Below are positions 16,524 to 23,490 of a stretch of DNA of 64,000 bases, in pieces (the first letter of the stretch is position 1; each line of letters starts with the position of its first letter). The DNA is from Bog-950 sp046329515 (lineage in GTDB: Bacteria > Bacteroidota > Bacteroidia > Chitinophagales > LD1), in the NCBI GenBank assembly GCA_046329515.1, contig JAXLUM010000002.1:62001-126000 (forward strand), read 5' to 3'. Below the pieces are notes generated by a model that worked only from the letters and a program-made list of their open reading frames with translations, ran no database searches and was not told the origin of the DNA. The position numbers and the translations under genes were made by a program.

Positions 16524-17131
16524 TGCAGGAATTACCATTTAAAGACCCGCAGTTTTTAGCGGAATTGGAAAAAAATGCCCGTCGTAAGCAATTTTTGCAC
16601 GATGAGGTTATAATGTGGCCCGGCGATACTATTATATATGCGCCAATAGTTACCAAAGGAAGTATTCGGGTAATACGCGAAGGTGTAGATGGTAATGAAA
16701 TGTTTCTTTACCACATTTACCCGGGGCAAACCTGTGCAATGTCGCTTAACTGCTGCCAGGCCAATAAAAAAAGTGTTATTAAGGCTGTAGCTGAAGATGA
16801 TACTGAAGTAACTATGGTGCCCGCCGCTTTGGTTGATGAGTGGTTTAAGTTTAAAGAGTGGAAGGAATTTGTAAACAACACCTATACCATCCGCTTTAAC
16901 GAACTACTACAGGTAATAGACCTTATTGCCTTCAACAATATGGATGCGCAGTTGCTGCATTACCTTGAAGAACGCACCAGGGCCCTTAATACCAAAGCTC
17001 TTTTAATTACACACCAGCAAATTGCTGATGAGCTGCGCACCCATCGTGAGGCTATCAGCCGCCTGCTACGCACAATGGAAACAAAGGGCATAGTAAGGCT
17101 GGGCCGCAACACTATTGAGCTGTTGGTTTAG
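16523..17131 (+). CDS. Crp/Fnr-family transcription regulator
   Basis: The product has 202 residues: an N-terminal cyclic-nucleotide-binding-like beta roll (residues 1-110), a dimer helix (FNELLQVIDLIAFNNMDAQL), then a winged helix with recognition helix THREAISRLLRTMETKGIVR. No iron-sulfur CxxC cluster is evident. The effector is unknown; the Cys-rich segment QTCAMSLNCCQANKK (residues 70-85) suggests a thiol or sulfur sensor, as in other Bacteroidota Crp-type regulators that sit beside rhodanese operons. The genes to its right are rhodaneses, thioredoxin and OsmC, which fits sulfide or persulfide stress. It presumably controls the two promoters described at 17162 and 17476. Confidence 0.85.
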   Translation: MQELPFKDPQFLAELEKNARRKQFLHDEVIMWPGDTIIYAPIVTKGSIRVIREGVDGNEMFLYHIYPGQTCAMSLNCCQANKKSVIKAVAEDDTEVTMVPAALVDEWFKFKEWKEFVNNTYTIRFNELLQVIDLIAFNNMDAQLLHYLEERTRALNTKALLITHQQIADELRTHREAISRLLRTMETKGIVRLGRNTIELLV

Positions 17132-17161
17132 CCTCTTACCTGACTTCTATCATATGAATTT

Positions 17162-17216
17162 TTTGTCCTTATGTGACAAATGTTCCCAAATACAACTTTG
17201 GCAGGGTGTTTCTTTG
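17162..17216 (+). promoter_or_regulatory. Crp-type site and promoter of the DUF2892 gene
   Basis: An inverted repeat TTTGTC-N7-GACAAA (17162-17180) overlaps the 12-bp word ACAAATGTTCCC (17176-17187). TTTCTTTG, a weak -7 box, starts at 17209, exactly 33 bp after the first base of that word. There is no good -33 element, as expected for a promoter that depends on an activator. Confidence 0.55.
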
Positions 17217-17233
17217 TTCTAAAATTAAAGCAT

Positions 17234-17440
17234 ATGAATAAGAACATGGGAACTGCCGATAAAATCATCCGTTTGGTGATTGCCGCAGTAATTACAGCCC
17301 TTTATTTCACCAATGTAATAAGCGGTGTATTGGGCATTGTGCTGGTGGTGCTGGCCGCCGTTTTTGTGCTTACCAGTGTAATCAGTTTTTGTCCGCTTTA
17401 CCTGCCTTTTGGTATAAACACCATGGGCAAGAAAAAGTAG
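17234..17440 (+). CDS. YgaP-like DUF2892 membrane protein
   Basis: From the ATG at 17234 the product has 68 residues. MNKNMGTADKIIRLVIAAVI opens a DUF2892 hairpin: two transmembrane helices, the second followed by the family's CPLYLPFGINT ending. Proteins of this family occur alone or fused to rhodanese domains (as in YgaP). They are linked to sulfur and persulfide metabolism, though the transported species is not proven. An earlier ATG at 17180 lies within the regulatory region and is rejected. Confidence 0.8.
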   Translation: MNKNMGTADKIIRLVIAAVITALYFTNVISGVLGIVLVVLAAVFVLTSVISFCPLYLPFGINTMGKKK

Positions 17441-17475
17441 TTTGTTAAAGTGTTGCTAAAAGCAAAGGATATGCA

Positions 17476-17516
17476 ACAAATGTTCCCGAACGGAAGCAAA
17501 CAAACATGGATCTTTG
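17476..17516 (+). promoter_or_regulatory. second activator box and promoter before the DUF6132 gene
   Basis: The word ACAAATGTTCCC recurs at 17476-17487, exactly 300 bp after the copy before the DUF2892 gene. GATCTTTG (one mismatch to the -7 consensus) starts at 17509, again 33 bp after the box start. The conserved box and spacing indicate a shared activator. Confidence 0.55.
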
Positions 17517-17545
17517 CAGTGTGAATTATGGACAAGTGCAGCTAA

Positions 17546-17767
17546 ATGAAAAAAGTGTTGAGTGTTGTGGGCCGGTTTAAGCCGGAATTGATTGGCGGAG
17601 TGATAGGCGCGGGCGCCGGGTGGTTATATTGGTACTATGTGGGTTGTGCAAGCGGTACCTGCCCTATTACTTCAAGTGCTGTAAATAGTACGCTTTACGG
17701 CATGGTAATGGGCGGCCTTTTATTCAGCATGTTTAAAAAAGAAGAATCAGTAAACTCAAATAAATAA
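17546..17767 (+). CDS. DUF6132-like small membrane protein
   Basis: A 73-residue protein with two transmembrane helices: FKPELIGGVIGAGAGWLYWY (residues 12-31) and GMVMGGLLFSMF (residues 52-63). Between them lies a conserved CASGTCPITSS loop bearing two cysteines. The pattern is that of DUF6132, found in Bacteroidota next to rhodanese and YgaP-like genes. The loop cysteines could carry or receive sulfane sulfur (inference). First gene of a run of closely spaced genes. Confidence 0.8.
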   Translation: MKKVLSVVGRFKPELIGGVIGAGAGWLYWYYVGCASGTCPITSSAVNSTLYGMVMGGLLFSMFKKEESVNSNK

Positions 17768-17771
17768 CAGT

Positions 17772-18044
17772 ATGGAAAGTATTGAAACATTGATTAAGAA
17801 AGGTGAAGCAACAATTATTGACGTGCGCAGCCCCGGTGAATTTATGGGTGGCCATGTAGCCGGCAGCATCAACATTCCTTTACAGGAAGTGCCTGCACGT
17901 ATTGAAGAGTTTAAGAAGATGAAAAATATAGTGCTGTGTTGTGCTTCGGGTAACCGCAGCGGCCAGGCTACTTCATTCCTTAAACAGCACGGTGTTGAGT
18001 GCGTTAACGGCGGCTCTTGGTTAGATGTAAACTGTTATTGCTAA
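17772..18044 (+). CDS. single-domain rhodanese (sulfurtransferase)
   Basis: The product has 90 residues and is one rhodanese fold. IIDVRSPGEFMGGHVAGS is the conserved DVR/EF...GH signature, and the active loop is C57-A-S-G-N-R62, with the sulfur-accepting Cys present. The domain is compact, with no second copy or membrane anchor, so it works in the cytoplasm. Rhodaneses move sulfane sulfur from persulfides to acceptors such as cyanide or thiols. It is 4 bp after the DUF6132 gene and 16 bp before a second rhodanese, all in one operon. Confidence 0.9.
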   Translation: MESIETLIKKGEATIIDVRSPGEFMGGHVAGSINIPLQEVPARIEEFKKMKNIVLCCASGNRSGQATSFLKQHGVECVNGGSWLDVNCYC

Positions 18045-18060
18045 TTATTAAAACGGAAAG

Positions 18061-18378
18061 ATGTTAGACGCGATAAAGAAGTTATTTGGCATTGGCCCTT
18101 CGCTGGATTACGGCCAGCTTATTGAAGAAGGAGCAATGATAGTAGATGTGCGCACTAAAGGCGAGTATGCCGGCGGCCATGTTAAGGGTTCATTGAATGT
18201 TCCTTTGGATCAGATACAGGCCTTTGCAAAAAAAGTGAAAGATAAGAACCAGCCAATTTTAACCTGTTGCGCATCGGGCATGCGTAGCGGCTCGGCAAAA
18301 AGTATTTTAAAAAGCGCGGGCTTTACGAATGTGCATAATGCAGGCCCGTGGACAAACCTGCGCGCTTACGGTAAATAG
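18061..18378 (+). CDS. single-domain rhodanese (sulfurtransferase)
   Basis: The product has 105 residues. A short N-terminal helix (MLDAIKKLFGIGPSL) precedes the rhodanese domain with VDVRTKGEYAGGHVKGS and the active loop C70-A-S-G-M-R75. The catalytic cysteine is intact. The loop is like that of the preceding gene (CCASG) but the two proteins differ over much of their length, so they may act on different partners. It belongs to the same operon, 6 bp before the next gene. Confidence 0.9.
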   Translation: MLDAIKKLFGIGPSLDYGQLIEEGAMIVDVRTKGEYAGGHVKGSLNVPLDQIQAFAKKVKDKNQPILTCCASGMRSGSAKSILKSAGFTNVHNAGPWTNLRAYGK

Positions 18379-18384
18379 TCTATC

Positions 18385-18633
18385 ATGTTCAGCTACGTAA
18401 AAAATCAGTTGTTGGCCCCCTGGAGTGTAATGCGGTTGTTCCGCACTGTAATTGGCGCGGCTGTATTGGTACAAGGTTGGCAACAAAGCGATATGTGGCT
18501 ATCGGTATTAGGCGGACTTTTTGCCACACAGGGGCTATTGAATGTTGGCTGTTGTGGTACCGAATCCTGTGCTACAGGCCCCGTTAAAACAAAAGCCGCA
18601 GAGGAAGAAGTTGAATACACAGAAATTAAATAA
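18385..18633 (+). CDS. small membrane protein of the sulfur-stress operon
   Basis: An 82-residue protein with a hydrophobic N-terminal half (WSVMRLFRTVIGAAVLVQGW and MWLSVLGGLFATQGLLN, two likely helices) followed by a GCCGTESCATG loop with three cysteines. A charged tail ends the protein. It looks like a DUF2892-type membrane partner and is consistent with sulfur handling at the membrane, but I cannot name the family firmly. The next gene begins 6 bp after its stop (ATG at 18640). Confidence 0.7.
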   Translation: MFSYVKNQLLAPWSVMRLFRTVIGAAVLVQGWQQSDMWLSVLGGLFATQGLLNVGCCGTESCATGPVKTKAAEEEVEYTEIK

Positions 18634-18639
18634 TTGGTT

Positions 18640-18942
18640 ATGGCACAACAAACTTTTGGCGAACTGATAAAGAGTGATAAACCGGTACTGGTTGATTTTA
18701 GTGCGGAATGGTGTGGCCCATGTAAAATGATGACACCTATACTGCAGGAGCTTAAAGCCACGATAGGCGATTCTGCTACTATTATTAAAATAGATGTGGA
18801 CCGCAATCCGCAATTGGCCTCATCTTTTAATATACGCGGCGTGCCTACGCTTATACTGTTTAAAAACGGCGAAATGAAGTGGAAGCAAAGCGGAGTTGTT
18901 CCTGCCGGGGAACTAAAGAGAATTATAGATAATAACTTATAA
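18640..18942 (+). CDS. thioredoxin
   Basis: From ATG 18640 the product is 100 residues, the length of a classical thioredoxin. VDFSAEWCGPCKMMTPIL carries the WCGPC redox motif (Cys 25 and Cys 28). The later cis-proline segment GVPTLILFKNGE and KQSGVVPAGEL complete the fold. It reduces disulfides or persulfides in the cytoplasm; in this operon it probably recycles the rhodaneses and other thiol enzymes. A start two codons upstream is possible, but the ATG at 18640 gives the usual N-terminus. Confidence 0.9.
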   Translation: MAQQTFGELIKSDKPVLVDFSAEWCGPCKMMTPILQELKATIGDSATIIKIDVDRNPQLASSFNIRGVPTLILFKNGEMKWKQSGVVPAGELKRIIDNNL

Positions 18943-19026
18943 GGCAGGTTTATTCATCGGATGAAATGTGAATTGAAACAGTGCAGTTGATTTATCCGGT
19001 GAATGTACCTGTATAAAAAGAGAAGT

Positions 19027-19470
19027 ATGAGTAACGAACATTATTACGAAGTAAATGTAGAATGGAATGCTGACCGCAAAGGAACAATGACCAGCCCTGA
19101 ATTGCCTGAAAGCTGGGAAGTGGCAACACCACCACAATTTCCTAAAGGAATGGAAGGCATCTGGAGTCCGGAGCATTTGTTTACCGCAGCCGTAAACAGT
19201 TGTTTAATGACAACCTTTTTAGCTATTGCTGAAAACTCAAAACTGGAGTTCAGCAACTTCAATTCCCGCGCACTTGGTAAACTTGAAGTAGTGGAAGGTA
19301 AGTATATGATGAGCGAGGTAAAACTTATGCCCTCAGTTACCATTGCCAACGAAAAGGATAAAGAACGGGCTGAGCGTATTCTTCAAAAGTCAGAGGCAGC
19401 CTGCCTTATTTCCAACTCCATAAAATCAAAAATTGTTTTCGAGCCGAATATTGTGATATCGGCAAATTAA
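19027..19470 (+). CDS. OsmC/Ohr-family peroxiredoxin-like protein
   Basis: From ATG 19027 the product has 147 residues. YEVNVEWNADRKGTM opens the OsmC fold, PEHLFTAAVNSCLMTTFLAI holds the first conserved cysteine (Cys 59), and the second (Cys 126) lies in SEAACLISNSIKSK. The two-cysteine site is that of enzymes which reduce organic hydroperoxides or persulfides. A longer N-terminus from 19003 is unlikely. It is the last gene before a strong terminator and about 85 bp behind thioredoxin, so it may have its own transcript too. Confidence 0.85.
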   Translation: MSNEHYYEVNVEWNADRKGTMTSPELPESWEVATPPQFPKGMEGIWSPEHLFTAAVNSCLMTTFLAIAENSKLEFSNFNSRALGKLEVVEGKYMMSEVKLMPSVTIANEKDKERAERILQKSEAACLISNSIKSKIVFEPNIVISAN

Positions 19471-19492
19471 GAGTATAGAGTGTGTGAAGGTT

Positions 19493-19530
19493 GGCCGTAA
19501 TTCTACCCATAGAGGAATTACGGCCTTTTC
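19493..19530 (+). terminator. Rho-independent terminator of the Crp-OsmC operon
   Basis: An 11-bp stem, GGCCGTAATTC (19493-19503) with GAATTACGGCC (19515-19525), is followed by TTTTC. It lies 23 bp after the OsmC stop. Confidence 0.85.
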
Positions 19531-19551
19531 ATTTATTTTCCTTTCGGAATT

Positions 19552-19713
19552 ATGAAACACTACCTGCCGCTTTTATTGCTTTTTGTAATTGGCTGCCACA
19601 CTAAACCTGATAAGCCCAATACCCCTGAGGGTTTATATTTTATTGAAGACAACCGCTTTGTAAGTGTAAGCCTGCGCAAAGCCGGGCAATGGGCAAAGGT
19701 TGTTGCAGCGTAG
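19552..19713 (+). pseudogene. truncated lipoprotein gene
   Basis: The frame reads MKHYLPLLLLFVIGC with a good lipobox (Cys 15), then GLYFIEDNRFVSVSLRKAGQ, the start of a structured domain. It ends after 53 residues, where the sequence merges with the 3' part of the opposite-strand terminase-like gene. The protein probably continued beyond about residue 47 before a rearrangement. Confidence 0.55.
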
Positions 19714-20356
19714 GTTGCTGCAGAGGTTCTTCTTCAGGCTTCGGTTGGGTATCATTAATTATTTGCTCAATTTGTTGCAGTTGTTCGGGCTTTAGTTGCT
19801 GTATGGTTTGCTGGTTAATTACGGTTTTGTTTAGCTGTATGTTGTTTGGGGTTTGTATAATGGTGTTGCCACCCGGCATTTTGCCCATTAGCTGCAGATA
19901 AGTAATGCCCGCCTTTACGTTGCCGTTTAGGGCGGCTTTCAATAAGCTATCTACCACCAGGTTTACGCTTAGCTGGTAGTGCTCCTTTTGGTCTTCCAGG
20001 TTCATGCTGCTTACATACTCCTTAAAGTGCTTGTGCACGGTATAGCGGCTTAGGCCGGCGTATTCGGCCAGTTCCTTTTTGTTGGGCATGCGGCTGTGCT
20101 GCTTAATAAAGCCGGCAATAGTCCCCTGTATTTTGGAATGGTTGCGCTCCCAAACCGTGTTTTTGGTTTTGGGCTGCAGCATTTCATCAATTCTTTTAAC
20201 CAATTGCTGCCAGCGTTCATCTTCCAGCATATCGAGCCGGCAATCAATAAGCCGGTGAAGCTGTGTCAACTCTTTCTGCGAAAGGCGGGTAAGGCCACCT
20301 TCCATTAACTGATTGATATCCACTAATTTAAGTAACTGCTCTTCTACCGGCTCCAT
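19640..20356 (-). CDS. phage terminase small-subunit-like protein with HTH (3' end altered)
   Basis: The product has 238 residues. Residues 60-115 hold a helix-turn-helix (MPNKKELAEYAGLSRYTVHK), then the small-subunit-like segment LLKAALNGNVKAGITYLQLM, then a Gln/Pro-rich tail. Small subunits recognise the packaging start site and recruit the large subunit. The last about 18 codons (from LPIARLCAG on) lie opposite the truncated lipoprotein and do not look phage-like, so the original 3' end was probably lost at about 19690. Its partner may be the TerL fragment at 9801-10199. It has upstream space but no clear promoter. Confidence 0.55.
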   Translation of the reverse strand: MEPVEEQLLKLVDINQLMEGGLTRLSQKELTQLHRLIDCRLDMLEDERWQQLVKRIDEMLQPKTKNTVWERNHSKIQGTIAGFIKQHSRMPNKKELAEYAGLSRYTVHKHFKEYVSSMNLEDQKEHYQLSVNLVVDSLLKAALNGNVKAGITYLQLMGKMPGGNTIIQTPNNIQLNKTVINQQTIQQLKPEQLQQIEQIINDTQPKPEEEPLQQPTLQQPLPIARLCAGLHLQSGCLQ

Positions 20357-20485
20357 AAAGTTTACATTTTAAAAGTGTCAACTTGTGTCAACCCTTTATT
20401 TGTTAAAAGGGCAAAGTAAAGGCCATGCCGCGCAATGGATTTGCGCAGCTTTGGCGGGCTTGTATTTGCTATAGTGAATGCCGCC

Positions 20486-20515
20486 TTGGTTTTTAGGGGT
20501 AAAGGGTTATCTTTG
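20486..20515 (+). promoter_or_regulatory. promoter of the rpsF operon
   Basis: TTG at 20486-20488, a 19-bp spacer, and TATCTTTG at 20508-20515, a perfect -7 box of the TAnnTTTG type. It leaves a leader of about 65 bp before the ATG at 20587. Confidence 0.65.
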
Positions 20516-20586
20516 CCGTCCATTTTTTAACCCCGCCTATCCTACCCGCTAAAATGCGGCCGGGCAGGCAACAAAAGCAGACAGAC

Positions 20587-20964
20587 ATGCAACAGTATGA
20601 AACTGTATTCATTCTGACTCCTGTGTTATCTGAAGAAGATACCAAAAAAGCCATCAACGCTTATGTTGATTTGGTTAAGAGCCAGGGAGCAGAAATTATT
20701 CACCAGGAACACTGGGGGCTCAAGAACCTTCGTTACCAGATTGGTAAAAAGAACACCGGCATTTATCATGTGGTGGAGTACAAAGGCACAGGCAAAGCGG
20801 TTGAAACGCTTGAACTGGCTTTCCGCCGCGATGAGAACGTGTTGCGTTACCTTACCATTAAGCTGGATAAATACGCCATCAAATACAATGATGATAAGCG
20901 TGCCGGTTTAGTAGGCCGTAACAAAAAAGTAGCTAACAACCAAAAAGCAGAAGCGGAGGTATAA
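20587..20964 (+). CDS. rpsF: 30S ribosomal protein S6
   Basis: From the ATG at 20587 the product has 125 residues. MQQYETVFILTPVLSEEDTK is the S6 opening, the core shows HWGLKNLRYQIGKKNTGIYH, and the conserved LRYLTIKLDKYA strand follows. S6 binds 16S rRNA and, with S18, the central domain of the small subunit. A start 33 bp upstream (20554) would add an unlikely GRQQKQTD extension and is rejected. The gene is first in rpsF-rpsR-rplI; S18 begins one base after its stop. Confidence 0.97.
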   Translation: MQQYETVFILTPVLSEEDTKKAINAYVDLVKSQGAEIIHQEHWGLKNLRYQIGKKNTGIYHVVEYKGTGKAVETLELAFRRDENVLRYLTIKLDKYAIKYNDDKRAGLVGRNKKVANNQKAEAEV

Positions 20965-20965
20965 C

Positions 20966-21232
20966 ATGGCAACACAAAGCGATATTAAATATTTGACCGC
21001 CACCAAGATTGGCGTTATAAAGAAGAAATACTGCCGTTTCAAGAAAAACGGTATCCGTTATATCGACTACAAAGACCCTGAGTTTTTGTTGAAGTTTATT
21101 AACGAACAGGGTAAAATTTACCCTCGCCGTTTAACAGGCAACTCGCTTAAATTCCAGCGTAAAATATCGCAGGCTATTAAGCGCGCCCGCCACTTAAGTT
21201 TGCTGCCTTACGTAGCCGACTTGTTGAAATAA
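20966..21232 (+). CDS. rpsR: 30S ribosomal protein S18
   Basis: An 88-residue protein with the S18 pattern: YCRFKKNGIRYIDYKDPEFL, then the conserved GKIYPRRLTGNSLKFQRKIS and the ending AIKRARHLSLLPYVADL. It binds the central domain of 16S rRNA as a heterodimer with S6. It starts one base after the rpsF stop and is 28 bp before rplI, all in one operon. Full length for the family. Confidence 0.97.
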   Translation: MATQSDIKYLTATKIGVIKKKYCRFKKNGIRYIDYKDPEFLLKFINEQGKIYPRRLTGNSLKFQRKISQAIKRARHLSLLPYVADLLK

Positions 21233-21260
21233 TGGTTAAACCCTTTTAAAGCAAGAAACA

Positions 21261-21710
21261 ATGGAAGTAATTCTTATAAAAAACGTTGAGAAGCTGGGCT
21301 ACACCGATGACGTGGTGAAAGTAAAGTCTGGCTTTGCATTAAACTATCTTATACCTCAGGGTTTTGCCGTTATTAAAAACGACAGCACCATGAACCAACT
21401 GGCCAGCCGCATTAAGGCAACTGAAAAGCGCGAAGCCAAGTTGTTATCGCAACTGAATGAAATTAGCGCACGCTTACAGGGTGCTCAGTTAAAAATTGGT
21501 GCTAAGGTTGGCACTACCGGCAAAATATTCGGTAGCGTTAGCGCATACCATGTAGCTGAGGCTATTAAAAATACCTGCGCTGTTGAAGTTGACCGCCGCA
21601 AAGTAACTATTGTGGAAGGCGAAGTAAAAAGCCTTGGCAACTACACTGCAGAAGTTGGTATTGGCCCTAACCATAAAGTAACTGTGAACTTTGAAGTGGT
21701 AGCTGAATAA
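21261..21710 (+). CDS. rplI: 50S ribosomal protein L9
   Basis: A 149-residue two-domain L9. The N-terminal domain begins MEVILIKNVEKLGYTDDVVK and includes the NYLIPQGFAVI segment that binds 23S rRNA. A long helix (residues 40-75) links it to a C-terminal domain with IGAKVGTTGKIFGSVSA. L9 lies at the L1 stalk base and helps keep the reading frame. Last gene of rpsF-rpsR-rplI, followed by a terminator. Confidence 0.97.
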   Translation: MEVILIKNVEKLGYTDDVVKVKSGFALNYLIPQGFAVIKNDSTMNQLASRIKATEKREAKLLSQLNEISARLQGAQLKIGAKVGTTGKIFGSVSAYHVAEAIKNTCAVEVDRRKVTIVEGEVKSLGNYTAEVGIGPNHKVTVNFEVVAE

Positions 21711-21741
21711 TCTGCCAAAAAATCACAACATAAAATTGAAG

Positions 21742-21770
21742 CCCTGCCGTTATAGGCAGGGTTTTTTATT
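21742..21770 (+). terminator. Rho-independent terminator of the ribosomal protein operon
   Basis: Stem CCCTGCC (21742-21748) with GGCAGGG (21755-21761), loop GTTATA, followed by TTTTTT. It is 31 bp after the rplI stop. Confidence 0.9.
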
Positions 21771-21803
21771 TTAGACAATTACCTATTATTGCTGCTACGC
21801 ACA

Positions 21804-22391
21804 ATGACCAACCTAAAGGCTACATATAACAACAGGTTTAAATTTCTACGGCTGGTATTGGCCTGTGGATTGTTGTTAGCAGTTGGCAGTATTAAAGCCC
21901 AGCTTAATTTCGAGTTTTTAGAGGGCAAGTTTTTAATTAAAGGGCAGGTGGTGGATATTGCCAGCGGCCAGCCTGTAGGCTTTGCAAACATTGCCCTCAA
22001 CAGCGGTGGTAAGGGTATTACCTGCGATAACGAAGGCCGCTTTACCCTGTATGTTTACCTTAAGGATACGTTGAAGTTTAGCTCGGTAGGTTACCTGGCT
22101 AAAACCGTTTATGCTTACAATATTGATAGCGGCGAAATGTATACGCTGCAGGTTAAAATGGCGCCCGATGTTATAAAACTAAAGACCGCCGAAATTTATT
22201 ATTGGGGAGACCGTGGCAAGTTTAACGACGCTTTTATTGCCGCCAAGGACATGAACAAAGTGGTAATACCGGGCATTGCTCCACCTAAATACAGCAATAC
22301 ACCGCCCAAGGCCAAGTTCACTAATCCCATTTCGTTTTTATACGAAAGGGTAAAGAAGCGCCGCGCCGCTGACCCCGACTTTAAGCCTTAG
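21804..22391 (+). CDS. exported protein with carboxypeptidase-regulatory-like domain
   Basis: The product has 195 residues from the ATG at 21804, with an uncleaved or cleaved signal segment (FLRLVLACGLLLAVGSIKAQ). It then carries one CarboxypepD_reg-like (transthyretin-like) domain: FLIKGQVVDIASGQPVGFAN, GITCDNEGRFTLYV, LKFSSVGYLAKT. Such domains precede TonB-dependent receptors, but here no receptor part follows; the protein ends in a basic tail (YERVKKRRAADPDFKP). Bacteroidota encode many such stand-alone periplasmic or outer-membrane proteins. Function unknown. Confidence 0.8.
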   Translation: MTNLKATYNNRFKFLRLVLACGLLLAVGSIKAQLNFEFLEGKFLIKGQVVDIASGQPVGFANIALNSGGKGITCDNEGRFTLYVYLKDTLKFSSVGYLAKTVYAYNIDSGEMYTLQVKMAPDVIKLKTAEIYYWGDRGKFNDAFIAAKDMNKVVIPGIAPPKYSNTPPKAKFTNPISFLYERVKKRRAADPDFKP

Positions 22392-22394
22392 GCT

Positions 22395-22799
22395 TTACAC
22401 CGCCACACTAATCACAAGGTTCAATACCCTATTCAGCAGCTTATCGCGCAGGCGCAGTAGTTGAACCTCGTCAGCATCTTCCATATTGCCAAGGCGCCAC
22501 TCCAGGCGTTTATCGGCTGCTACATCCAATATATACTCCGGTGTGCCAAGGGTAATAACAAAGTCATAATGGAAGTCGGGCACATCGCGCACACTGCGCG
22601 TGGTATGCAGGTGCATATCCGTATAGCCAAGGCGCTTACTAAGGTCTATGGCCTTTTCGTGTATATGCGGTGCAGGCTTAATACCCGCGCTGAATGCGTT
22701 AATTTCATCATCGCGGTACAGTTTAACCATAGCCTCGGCCAACTGGCTCCACAGGGCGTTGTCCTTACAAACAAACAGTATGTAAATTTTGTTTCGCAT
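22395..22799 (-). CDS. degenerate low-molecular-weight protein-tyrosine-phosphatase-like protein
   Basis: The 134-residue sequence keeps the LMW-PTP outline (first strand KIYILFVCKDNALWSQLAEA, later SAGIKPAP and the VRDVPDFHYDFVITLG strand). The phosphate loop is C11-K-D-N-A-L-W17-S: the nucleophile Cys is present but the essential Arg of the CX5R loop is replaced by Trp. The acid residue of the usual DP motif is also unclear. It is therefore probably not a working phosphatase; a binding role or relic is possible. A normal family member lies at 29306. Confidence 0.65.
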   Translation of the reverse strand: MRNKIYILFVCKDNALWSQLAEAMVKLYRDDEINAFSAGIKPAPHIHEKAIDLSKRLGYTDMHLHTTRSVRDVPDFHYDFVITLGTPEYILDVAADKRLEWRLGNMEDADEVQLLRLRDKLLNRVLNLVISVAV

Positions 22800-22869
22800 A
22801 ATTTCTCCTTACAAATTTCATTTATGTGTTTTACGATGCCTTCACCGCAACTTTAAGAAATAGATAAGC

Positions 22870-23490
22870 TTAATGCTCTACTTTCTTAAGCGGCTTTAAA
22901 ACCTTCATTACCTTCCTGGTTACCTCGCGCCATATATCGCTGTTGTTACCCGCATCGCCCTTTACATAAATAAAGGTTATGCCCTCGCGCTCTTTAACCT
23001 CGGCGCCCGGCACTTGTAGCTTCTTCAACTCCTTGCGCAGTTGCTTGTGCTTGCCCAGGTGCATACCAAGCACACCGCGTTGCTGATATACCACCGCCCT
23101 GCGCATAAAGTAACTTTTGGTCCATGGCAGTTTGTAATTCGGGTTTTGATAGGTAAACACCTTGCCCGTTTCAATATCTTTTAATTGCAGGCCCCCGTTT
23201 TTAATGGCCTCCATATCCTTTTTAAGGCCGGTGTAAACCATTTCAAAATTGCGCTCACTAACATGGTGCCCACTGCAACTGGGTGTGGTTTTTATTCCTC
23301 TCTTATGCAGCCAGGCCACCAGTTTGCGTATAGGCTTATCAACGCTGCTTATAAAGCGTTTATGGGTTATAGCGTTACTGTTTTTACCGGCTTTAAAGTA
23401 ATACCACTCCGGCCGCTCTATGGGTTGCAGCCAGGCGCCCTTGTGGAAACGCTCATGCGGTATAAGTTCAGGGGTAATGCGTTTTTGCAT
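22870..23490 (-). CDS. hypothetical protein with a TTPSCSGHH motif
   Basis: The product has 206 residues, is basic throughout and has no signal peptide or membrane segment, so it is cytoplasmic. Around residue 71 it carries TTPSCSGHHV, which recalls the SCSG motif of TYW3-type proteins, but the rest does not show the family clearly. A Lys/Arg-rich C-terminus could bind nucleic acid. Its neighbours give no functional hint. Confidence 0.65.
   Translation of the reverse strand: MQKRITPELIPHERFHKGAWLQPIERPEWYYFKAGKNSNAITHKRFISSVDKPIRKLVAWLHKRGIKTTPSCSGHHVSERNFEMVYTGLKKDMEAIKNGGLQLKDIETGKVFTYQNPNYKLPWTKSYFMRRAVVYQQRGVLGMHLGKHKQLRKELKKLQVPGAEVKEREGITFIYVKGDAGNNSDIWREVTRKVMKVLKPLKKVEH

Noticed and set aside
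18405..18813. Antisense open frames opposite the thioredoxin region
   Set aside because: They lie wholly opposite the supported genes at 18385-18942 and have no domain or start signal.
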